From positions 1 through 33,561 of the forward strand of contig CALXBD010000039.1 of the NCBI GenBank assembly GCA_944386445.1: a stretch of 33,561 nucleotides of DNA, written 5' to 3'. Of the stretch, positions 5,928 to 12,691 are shown piece by piece. Each line of letters begins with the position of its first letter. The first letter of the stretch is position 1. This stretch comes from an uncultured Clostridia bacterium. GTDB taxonomy: Bacteria; Bacillota; Clostridia; Oscillospirales; Ruminococcaceae. The position numbers and the translations under genes are program-made. The notes below the pieces were generated by a model. The model saw only the letters and a list, made by a program, of their open reading frames with translations. It was not told where the DNA came from and searched no databases.

Positions 5928-7785
5928 AATTCACCTGACAGTCCGGGGATTTCAGACCATCAATGAGCTGATGCCGGGGTACTTTCCTTTTGCCGCTGCC
6001 AAAGCGATACTGGAAGCGTTTCTGCCATTTATCAGCATCTACATGTCGGGACGCATTGTCACCGCTGTGGCACAAAAGGCGGGCTGGCGGGAACTGGTGG
6101 TTCTGGTACTGATTACGGTAGGCCTGAACTTTCTCACTACACTACTTTTGAATCTGATGACCCGGATAGCCAATGCCAAAAGCGGTAATTTCTGGAATGT
6201 GGTAGACCTTCCGCTTGACCGCAAAATTCAGACGATGGATTATGAGTATGTAGAGGACAGCAAGATCCACGCAAAACGCAGCAATATTACACTAAAAAGA
6301 ACAAGTATGGGCCGTGGGCTGCCAAGGCTTTACTGGCGGTATTTCAGCACAGGGATCAAGGGCTTTTTCCAACTTGTTTTTTCAATTGCACTGGTAATCA
6401 GCGCGTTTACCGCGGAGCCGGTCTATATCGGCAGCAGCTGGGACTTTGTATTTTCCCCATGGTGTACAGTCCTGCTGATTTTGTTGTTTTTGCTGAGCCT
6501 TTGCTGGGATATCTACAATCAAGCCGCCAGCGCCAAAAAAGGAAACACCATCATAGAAAGATCCAGCGATATGAATCGTGTTGGAAATTACTATTATAAC
6601 TTGTTGGTAGATTACAAGCTGGGAAAAGATTTGAAACTCTATCAGATGCGGGACTCCATTTTGCGGGAATTTAAAAGCTTTACCAGCACACTCAATCAGA
6701 TGGTATTCAAATGGCAGAGGGTTATGGCCTGGTACCAGTCTCTTTCCACCATCAACACCACTGTGATGAGCGGGCTGATTTATCTGTATATAGCTCTGAA
6801 AGCTCTGTTCGGCGCATTTGGGGTAGGAAGTATCGTCACCTATGTGGGCAGCCTGACGCAATTCAAAAACGGATTCACTGGTTTAGTAGATGTACTGTCC
6901 GATGTCTTTATCAACGCGGAAGCATTGCAGGAAGTATTCGATTTCATCGATATGCCGGACAAAAAATATCACGGCACTCTCCCGGTGGAAAAGCGGGCGT
7001 TCTGCGATGGCGGAGACAACGAGTATGAGATCGAGTTCCGGGATGTGTCCTTCCGGTACCCCGGCTCCGAAGCCTATGCCCTGCGGCATGTGTCCTTAAA
7101 GTTCCGGGTTGGGGAACGCCTTGCGGTGGTCGGCATGAACGGAAGCGGCAAAACTACCTTTATCAAACTGCTCTGCCGGCTGTACGACCCTACTGAGGGA
7201 GAAATTCTCCTCAACGGCATCGATATCCGCAAATACGATTACAACGAATACCTGTCCATCTTCTCGGTGGTCTTCCAGGATTTCAAGCTGTTTTCCTTCA
7301 GCCTGGGGCAGAATGTCGCTGCAAGTGTGAATTATGACAAAGCTCGCGCGGTATCCTGTCTGGAAAAAGCCGGGTTCGGTGACCGTCTGCAAAGTCTGCC
7401 CAAAGGGTTGGATACCTGCCTTTACAAGGATTTCGAGGAGGACGGCGTAGAGATTTCCGGCGGCGAGGCTCAGAAAATCGCACTGGCACGGGCACTTTAC
7501 AAAAATGCACCGTTTATCATTTTGGATGAGCCGACAGCTGCCCTTGATCCCATAGCAGAATATGAAGTTTACTCTAAGTTCAACGAGATTGTGGGAGACA
7601 AAACAGCTGTTTATATCAGCCACCGGCTTTCCTCCTGTCGGTTCTGTGATAACATTATTGTTTTCAATGATGGAAAGATTGTCCAGCGCGGTAATCATGA
7701 CCAGCTGCTTGCAGACCAGAACGGCAAATATCATGAACTTTGGTATGCACAAGCACAGTATTATGTATCGGAAATATCCGAGTAA
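5911..7785 (+). CDS. ABC exporter half-transporter 2 (fused permease and ATPase)
   Basis: A 624-residue partner of the preceding transporter. It has an N-terminal membrane domain of about 330 residues. The ATPase carries Walker A GMNGSGKTT near 408, Q-loop SVVFQDFKLF, signature EISGGEAQKIA near 514, Walker B FIILDEPTAALDP and VYISHRLSS. Both members of the pair keep a full consensus site, so unlike TM287/288-type exporters there is no sign of a degenerate site. The start overlaps the previous gene by 17 bases, and GAGAGGATGTGAGCCGG supplies a weak ribosome binding site. Transcription ends at the strong hairpin directly downstream. Confidence 0.93.
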   Translation: MAWKNRIHLTVRGFQTINELMPGYFPFAAAKAILEAFLPFISIYMSGRIVTAVAQKAGWRELVVLVLITVGLNFLTTLLLNLMTRIANAKSGNFWNVVDLPLDRKIQTMDYEYVEDSKIHAKRSNITLKRTSMGRGLPRLYWRYFSTGIKGFFQLVFSIALVISAFTAEPVYIGSSWDFVFSPWCTVLLILLFLLSLCWDIYNQAASAKKGNTIIERSSDMNRVGNYYYNLLVDYKLGKDLKLYQMRDSILREFKSFTSTLNQMVFKWQRVMAWYQSLSTINTTVMSGLIYLYIALKALFGAFGVGSIVTYVGSLTQFKNGFTGLVDVLSDVFINAEALQEVFDFIDMPDKKYHGTLPVEKRAFCDGGDNEYEIEFRDVSFRYPGSEAYALRHVSLKFRVGERLAVVGMNGSGKTTFIKLLCRLYDPTEGEILLNGIDIRKYDYNEYLSIFSVVFQDFKLFSFSLGQNVAASVNYDKARAVSCLEKAGFGDRLQSLPKGLDTCLYKDFEEDGVEISGGEAQKIALARALYKNAPFIILDEPTAALDPIAEYEVYSKFNEIVGDKTAVYISHRLSSCRFCDNIIVFNDGKIVQRGNHDQLLADQNGKYHELWYAQAQYYVSEISE

Positions 7786-7787
7786 CC

Positions 7788-7833
7788 AAGAAATCCGAAT
7801 CTGTCTGATAACAGGTTCGGATTTCTTGCTTAT
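7788..7833. terminator. Bidirectional terminator between converging genes
   Basis: AAGAAATCCGAA (7788-7799) pairs perfectly with TTCGGATTTCTT (7816-7827), with an inner CTGT/ACAG extension. The 12-bp stem lies just after the ABC stop codon and just before the stop of the leftward toroid gene, so it can serve both transcripts. Confidence 0.8.
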
Positions 7834-8679
7834 TTATGTAGCAACATATGTAAACAATTTATTTATCCGATATGTGCTATCCGTAATTCTTGCGGCCTTA
7901 TCCCAACAATCAGATAGCGGAAAATATACGCCGTCTTTTACAGTCTGCCCCATATTCCAAGTCCCATCAGCCTGTTGATTGGCTTTTAACCAATCATAAG
8001 CAAAGGATAGTTTTTCTTTCCCGGATTGATATCGAGACAAAAGCTCTATAGCTGCAAGATAACGGCTTGCTTTTTTGCCTTGAAATTTTTCCGGCACAAT
8101 ATTAAGCTGATTTTCATAGACATAATAAATGCCGTTCTCATGCTTTAGCACATAATCGAGCATACGGGCCTCTGTTTGTTTATCAAGCAGACCGAGCATT
8201 AAGGACAACTGATAGAAATTGACGAAATCGGCAAGCCTTCCGCCATTAGGCTTTCTTCCGAATACCTGTATATAACTCTCATCATAATCAATTTGAAAAT
8301 AGGTTCCTCTGCTGAATGCTTTGGTTACTATCTGTGCCCATTTACGAGCGATTTCATTGGCGACTTTGCATTGGTCTGTAAATCTGCAGATTCTTGCAGC
8401 AACAATGAGGCGTAGGAAGGTTTCAAAATCATTGAACTTTTCATTGCCTTCGGGTAGTTTTCCGATTTGTAACAGTGTCTCCATATGGGAAATCGCTCTT
8501 TTAATGCATTCGTCCTCTGCAGTATAGCCTAACAGTTCCAAACGGAAAAGAGCCATCTCAGTTGTCATCGAAGTATCACTATCCCCGCGCAGAGTATGAA
8601 AGCATCCCCAGCTTCCGTCAGAATGCTGCATGGAGATTATTTTCTCAGCCCACTTACCATTTTTGTAATCCTGGGTCAT
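7834..8679 (-). CDS. Alpha/alpha-toroid (prenyltransferase/terpene-cyclase-like fold) protein
   Basis: About 281 residues starting MTQDYKNGKWAEKII; an alternative ATG at 8688 adds three residues and is equally possible. The N-terminus has a QW-like motif, MQHSDGSWGCFHTL, and a second, similar repeat near the end, NQQADGTWNMGQ. Both resemble the terminal turns of alpha6/alpha6 toroids seen in squalene cyclases and prenyltransferases. The DxDD or zinc motifs that would indicate cyclase or prenyltransferase catalysis are not visible, so enzymatic activity is not claimed. It starts within 20 bases of the SDR stop codon (TAAAGGACGAATG), so the two are cotranscribed and probably coupled. Confidence 0.75.
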   Translation of the reverse strand: MTQDYKNGKWAEKIISMQHSDGSWGCFHTLRGDSDTSMTTEMALFRLELLGYTAEDECIKRAISHMETLLQIGKLPEGNEKFNDFETFLRLIVAARICRFTDQCKVANEIARKWAQIVTKAFSRGTYFQIDYDESYIQVFGRKPNGGRLADFVNFYQLSLMLGLLDKQTEARMLDYVLKHENGIYYVYENQLNIVPEKFQGKKASRYLAAIELLSRYQSGKEKLSFAYDWLKANQQADGTWNMGQTVKDGVYFPLSDCWDKAARITDSTYRINKLFTYVAT

Positions 8680-8695
8680 ATTTATCATTCGTCCT

Positions 8696-9412
8696 TTACA
8701 GGTTATTTCTTTCCTGCAGCATCCAGCCAAAGTCGTTGTGATAGATCATCTGACGGGTCATTCCCCCATCAATACAAATATTTTCTCCGGTGATGAAACC
8801 AGCCTTATCAGAACAGAGAAAGAGTACCATATTGGCAATATCCAAAGGATTGCCTACCCGACCTGATGGGTGCTGGAAAGCATCCGGGCCATTATACTCA
8901 GTAAAATTCGTATCGATCCAGCCGGGTGAAATGGAGTTGACCCTTACTTTTCCGGAAAGGCTCACCGCCAACGCGTGGGTCAAGGCAGAAATACCGCCTT
9001 TGGCCGCTGTGTAGCTCTTGGTCTGGGGCTGGCTCATCCGGTCCCGGGAGGAAGAAATGTTGACGATCGACGCCCCCGGAGCAAAGTGGGGTGCAAATAG
9101 CTTGGTAAGATAAAAAGGTGCTGTCACTCCCACCCGCAAGGCATAGTTGAATTCCTCGTATGTACATTGGTCAATCCCCTTCATGACGGGCAGCGCGTTA
9201 TTGATGAGATAATCTACCCGGCCATAGTCATGGAGAACCTTTTGAGCAAATGCTTCCAGAACTGACTGTTCTGCCAGATCGCCCACGAAATAATCGTTAG
9301 GCAACAGATCAATTATGCAAACTTGCGCCCCCGCCTTACGAAATTCCTCCGCGATGGTTTTCCCGATTCCTTTAGCGCCGCCGGTGACGACAGCTACTTT
9401 CTGTTTGAACAT
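8696..9412 (-). CDS. Short-chain dehydrogenase/reductase (SDR) family oxidoreductase
   Basis: A 238-residue classical SDR. The Rossmann cofactor motif TGGAKGIG lies at residues 10-17, DLLP after the second strand, and NNA near 90. The catalytic Ser is in NISSSRDRMS, and Tyr and Lys are in YTAAKGG near 152-156; the SPGWIDT segment follows. The acidic residue after strand 2 (IIDLL) suggests NAD(H) preference, which is inference. The ATG at 9412 follows GAGGAGGACAAATC. It is divergent from the PadR gene and followed by the toroid-like protein. Substrate unknown. Confidence 0.93.
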   Translation of the reverse strand: MFKQKVAVVTGGAKGIGKTIAEEFRKAGAQVCIIDLLPNDYFVGDLAEQSVLEAFAQKVLHDYGRVDYLINNALPVMKGIDQCTYEEFNYALRVGVTAPFYLTKLFAPHFAPGASIVNISSSRDRMSQPQTKSYTAAKGGISALTHALAVSLSGKVRVNSISPGWIDTNFTEYNGPDAFQHPSGRVGNPLDIANMVLFLCSDKAGFITGENICIDGGMTRQMIYHNDFGWMLQERNNL

Positions 9413-9478
9413 GATTTGTCCTCCTCTGGATTTATTCTGTAAGTAAAAATCAAGTTTCTCAACACCTATACATTCCTG

Positions 9479-9524
9479 TTGACATACATTCTTATGAAGT
9501 TTATAATATATCTATTAGAGATAT
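9479..9524 (+). promoter_or_regulatory. SigA promoter and palindromic operator candidate of padR
   Basis: A near-perfect promoter: TTGACA (9479-9484), 17 bases, TATAAT (9502-9507). Directly downstream is the inverted repeat ATATCT-ATTAG-AGATAT (9508-9524), in the position of an autorepressor site that would block the transcription start. It is a plausible PadR operator. Confidence 0.7.
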
Positions 9525-9535
9525 TGGAGGCAATA

Positions 9536-10087
9536 ATGGATGATCTGATATTGGGGTTATTAATTCTTTCCCCTATGACAGGCTATGAACTGCAGCAGTT
9601 CATCAGACAAAATCTCGCTCTTATCTGCTCCCACAGTGCCGGCAGCGTACAAACTTCTCTCAATAAGCTTTACAAGGATGGAAAGATCACTGCCACAGAA
9701 ACAATACAGGGCAAACGACGCACAAAAACTTTTTTCATCACTGACGCAGGACGAGCTGCCTTTGAAGCGTGGGTTGCCCAGCCCATGCAGGCGGATAAAG
9801 TGAAAAATATGGAGCTTTCCCGGCTGTTCTTTTTGGGACTTGCCAAGCCGGAAGAGCGCACCGCCTCCATTCGGGATTATATTCGCCAAATGGAGGAAAT
9901 AAAAGGCGTGCTGTCCGCTATTCGGCAGCGCTTTTGTCAGATTCAGGAGGCCAATCTGCCATCCGGAACCGATTGGCCGCAGGTGCTGCGGTTTCAAAAA
10001 TATACGATCGACTACGGCATTGCCGCTGCCGAGTTTGAACGGGAGTGGTACGGCCGTTTGCTGTGTGAACTGGAGGAAGAGAAATGA
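9536..10087 (+). CDS. PadR-family transcriptional regulator
   Basis: A 183-residue protein. The N-terminal winged helix begins MDDLILGLLILSPMTGYEL, with the S-x-G-S-V-Q-T-S-L-N-K-L-Y recognition helix and the wing GKRRTKTFFITDAGRAAF. A helical C-terminal dimerisation domain of the PadR_C (Vir_act_alpha_C) type follows, containing LRFQKYTIDYGIAAAEFE near the end. The ATG at 9536 follows TTGGAGGCAATA. Its stop overlaps the ATG of the following oxidoreductase (ATGA), so the two are one operon. PadR proteins usually repress neighbouring genes, and both the oxidoreductase and the divergent SDR are candidates. Confidence 0.92.
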   Translation: MDDLILGLLILSPMTGYELQQFIRQNLALICSHSAGSVQTSLNKLYKDGKITATETIQGKRRTKTFFITDAGRAAFEAWVAQPMQADKVKNMELSRLFFLGLAKPEERTASIRDYIRQMEEIKGVLSAIRQRFCQIQEANLPSGTDWPQVLRFQKYTIDYGIAAAEFEREWYGRLLCELEEEK

Positions 10088-11445
10088 AAATTCTTGTATT
10101 GAACGCCAGCCCTAAAGGTAAAAATTCTACCACCCTTTATACATCACTGTATCTGCAGGCAATCCATCCGGAGCATGAATTCACCATTGTGAATGTCGGG
10201 CAGAAGATCAAAAGCTATGAAACAGATTTCGCGCCTCTGCGGGCAGAGCTGGAGAAGGCAGACCTCTTGCTGTTCAGCTATCCGGTATATACCTTCATTG
10301 CCCCCTATCAGCTCCACCGGCTGATGGAGCTGATCAAAGCAGACGGCGTAGATCTTTCCGGCAAATATGCGACTCAGATTACCACTTCCAAACATTTTTA
10401 CGATGTAACCGCTCATCGCTACATTGAGGAAAATTGCTTTGACCTGGGCCTGAAGGTAGTCCGCGGCTTGTCTGCGGATATGGAAGATCTGCTCTGTGAA
10501 AAAGGCCAAAGAGAGGCAAGAGACTTCTTTAATCAGCTGATTTTTTCCTGCGAACACAATCAGCTTGCGGTTCCGCCCGTCAAAGCGCCGGCGAGAGAAA
10601 AAACGGTATACACGACTTCCCTGGAAAACCTTCCAAAAACCAAGGAAAAAGATATTGTGATCGTCACGAACTATGCTGCTGACGATGAAAACCTCAAAAA
10701 CATGATTGCTGACTTTCGTGCAGCGTTGCCATATGAAAGCCGCATCATAAATCTCAAGGACTTCCCGTTTGCAGGCGGGTGTCTCGGCTGCTTCGGCTGC
10801 GCCATCACTGGGAAATGCGTCTATAAAGACGGCTTTGACACCTTCCTGCGAGACACAATCCAAACTGCCGATGCCTTTGTTTACGCCTTTACCATCTCTG
10901 ATCACTACACCCATTCCAGCTTTAAGTGCTTTGACGACCGCCAATTCTGCAACGGACACCGTACAGTCACTCATGGCACGCCCATTGCCTACCTTATCAG
11001 CGGGGACTACCGATATGAAAACAACCTGCGCATGATTATAGAGGGAAGAAGCGAGGTTGGCGGCAACTATCTGTGCGGCGTCGCTACAGATGAGGGCAAC
11101 ACAGCGTCAGACATTCGGACGCTAGCCGATAGTGTGGTGCTGGCACTGGAGAAAAAACTCACCCGACCGGCCAATTTCTATGGTGTAGGGGGCATGAAGA
11201 TCTTCCGCGATCTCATTTATGTCATGCAGGGGCTTATGAAAGCCGACCACAAATTCTACAAACAGAACGGAATTTACGACTTCCCCCAGAAACAGAAAAA
11301 GCGGATTTTACAGATGAAGCTGGTAGGCACACTAATAGCGATTCCCTCTGTGCAGAAGAAAATGAAGGGACAGATGACTCAATATATCATCGGGCCATAT
11401 GAAAAGGTCGTAGAAGCAGCAAAACAAAAACTCCTTAAAGATTGA
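10084..11445 (+). CDS. Two-domain flavodoxin-like NAD(P)H-dependent oxidoreductase
   Basis: A 453-residue protein. Residues 1-165 form a flavodoxin-like domain beginning MKILVLNASPKGKNSTTLY, with the FMN-phosphate loop SPKGKNST and FSYPVYTF. A second flavodoxin-like domain occupies about 195-400 and carries the Cys-rich signature CLGCFGCAITGKCVYKD, common in NADPH-dependent FMN reductases. The first phosphate-binding loop of the second domain is degenerate (TNYAADDEN), so this half may bind FMN poorly or serve another role. The C-terminal 50 residues are basic and helical. It starts at the PadR stop codon (ATGA). Reduction of a quinone, nitro or disulfide-like substrate is possible but not shown. 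Confidence 0.85.
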   Translation: MKILVLNASPKGKNSTTLYTSLYLQAIHPEHEFTIVNVGQKIKSYETDFAPLRAELEKADLLLFSYPVYTFIAPYQLHRLMELIKADGVDLSGKYATQITTSKHFYDVTAHRYIEENCFDLGLKVVRGLSADMEDLLCEKGQREARDFFNQLIFSCEHNQLAVPPVKAPAREKTVYTTSLENLPKTKEKDIVIVTNYAADDENLKNMIADFRAALPYESRIINLKDFPFAGGCLGCFGCAITGKCVYKDGFDTFLRDTIQTADAFVYAFTISDHYTHSSFKCFDDRQFCNGHRTVTHGTPIAYLISGDYRYENNLRMIIEGRSEVGGNYLCGVATDEGNTASDIRTLADSVVLALEKKLTRPANFYGVGGMKIFRDLIYVMQGLMKADHKFYKQNGIYDFPQKQKKRILQMKLVGTLIAIPSVQKKMKGQMTQYIIGPYEKVVEAAKQKLLKD

Positions 11446-11561
11446 TTTCCCTTTTAAAGACCGTTAGCTGAAAAAACTTTTGTCCGCCTGTTCCCTTACC
11501 TACAATGCGACCCATCATTCCAATAAATTCTATCCTGACACTTCTTAAGACTTAAATAAGG

Positions 11562-11616
11562 CAGGCCAAAATCCGAGCATTTACTTACACGGTTCGGATT
11601 TTGGCCTGTTTGGCGT
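11562..11616. terminator. Bidirectional terminator between oxidoreductase and lipoprotein genes
   Basis: CAGGCCAAAATCCGA (11562-11576) pairs perfectly with TCGGATTTTGGCCTG (11594-11608), a 15-bp stem with a 17-base loop. It separates the rightward PadR operon from the leftward lipoprotein gene. The stretch 11446-11561 before it contains no recognisable gene. Confidence 0.8.
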
Positions 11617-12288
11617 TTATTCCCCCAAAAGGTCATCGAGAATGGTTCCCCTAATCGAATATGCGTCGGGATGTTCCGTTAGATATTCCCGCAAAGTCTC
11701 ATATGTCTCTCCGATCTCCTGCTTGAAAGAATCAAAAGGCTCTCCATCAAATTTGGTGATGGTGGGCATGTTCGTAAAAGTGAATACCGTATTGTCCGGC
11801 GGATTATTGATGAATATGCTATCTTCTGAGCAACATGTGTTATATACGTCCAAGTCTTCTCCATATCCCAGAAATAGAATTAGATGGTCACCTGGTTGGG
11901 GCTTTGTAACTGAACTTGTCATATCCCCAACCATGCGCAGAGTAATTACATCTTCTGAAGTATCTCCATACAAGACGTTATCTACCCATACCGGGATATC
12001 CGTGTAGGGTATCGCAAACGAACTTTTGGAGGTGCCGGAATCTGCAAAAGGATAAGCGTTCTTAGTTTCTGCACCTTCTAAAATAATCCCTTCTATGACG
12101 AGGTCCGAAAGGATACAATTGGCTTCTAAACTTGGAATATACACAAAGGATGTTTGTATGCTGGATGACAATTGAACTTTTTCTTCTTCTGTATACGCAT
12201 GCCGCTCCAGATCGGGAGCATCCTTTCCGCAAGCAGTGCAAAGTAGCAACACACCCATGATGACCGCCGCATATTTTCTCACAGACAT
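11617..12288 (-). CDS. Lipoprotein of unknown function
   Basis: A 223-residue protein with a lipoprotein-type signal peptide: basic MSVRKY, a hydrophobic core, then LLLCTACGKD, where lipidation at the second Cys is likely. The mature part is acidic and strand-rich, with a conserved-looking VWVDNVLYGDTSEDVITL core and a glycine/acid turn, LFLGYGEDLD. No known domain is recognised. The start at 12288 follows AAAGGAGGATTTGCA. Its core resembles that of the lipoprotein at 17557-18465, which suggests a shared fold. It may be monocistronic, since the hairpin at 11562 follows it. Confidence 0.85.
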   Translation of the reverse strand: MSVRKYAAVIMGVLLLCTACGKDAPDLERHAYTEEEKVQLSSSIQTSFVYIPSLEANCILSDLVIEGIILEGAETKNAYPFADSGTSKSSFAIPYTDIPVWVDNVLYGDTSEDVITLRMVGDMTSSVTKPQPGDHLILFLGYGEDLDVYNTCCSEDSIFINNPPDNTVFTFTNMPTITKFDGEPFDSFKQEIGETYETLREYLTEHPDAYSIRGTILDDLLGE

Positions 12289-12633
12289 TGCAAATCCTCC
12301 TTTGCTCCATTATATCAGCCTCTGTTGGGCTTTTCCGAAACCTACTATGCTCCTATGATAAATATCAACATCCGATATTAACAGGGGTATAACGTCGTTA
12401 CTCGCTTTACGAATTCTTTCAATTTCAGGATACTACATTTCTTTTTTCAAAGCCATATAAATCCGATACGAAAATACAAATTTATCATTATGTAAGATGC
12501 ATAAAAAATCCGCAAGTTGGCCTGAATGCATCCTTTTCATTTAATTAGCTAAGTAAAAAAGCTGTTTTTACTGTCCATGTACCTCCAAAGCATTTTAAAA
12601 CTTGCAGACACATTCGCTGCTGATTAACAAAAA
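12289..12633. other. 345-base intergenic region, AT-rich
   Basis: This holds the 5' region of the leftward lipoprotein gene at its left end. An AT-rich hairpin, AGTAAAAA / TTTTTACT, lies at 12552-12572. I see no open reading frame with a ribosome binding site, no tRNA-like cloverleaf and no repeat. A weak leftward promoter (TTGATA-type, near 12345-12375) is possible but lacks a good -10. Confidence 0.4.
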
Positions 12634-12664
12634 CTGCCGGATCATCCAGAAAATGATCCGGCAG
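12634..12664 (-). terminator. Terminator of the GH4-GH2 operon
   Basis: CTGCCGGATCAT and ATGATCCGGCAG form a perfect 12-bp stem with a 7-base loop. On the - strand it is followed by TTTTTGTT. It lies 27 bases after the GH2 stop codon. Confidence 0.85.
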
Positions 12665-12691
12665 AAAATATTTCCGAAAAAAATCAACAGT

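Noticed and set aside
7096-7752. Leftward open frame of 218 codons inside ABC transporter 2
   Set aside because: Antisense to a clear ATPase domain, no ribosome binding site, no recognisable motif.
10144-10974. Leftward open frame of 276 codons opposite the flavodoxin-like gene
   Set aside because: Shadow of a well-supported coding gene in the opposite strand.
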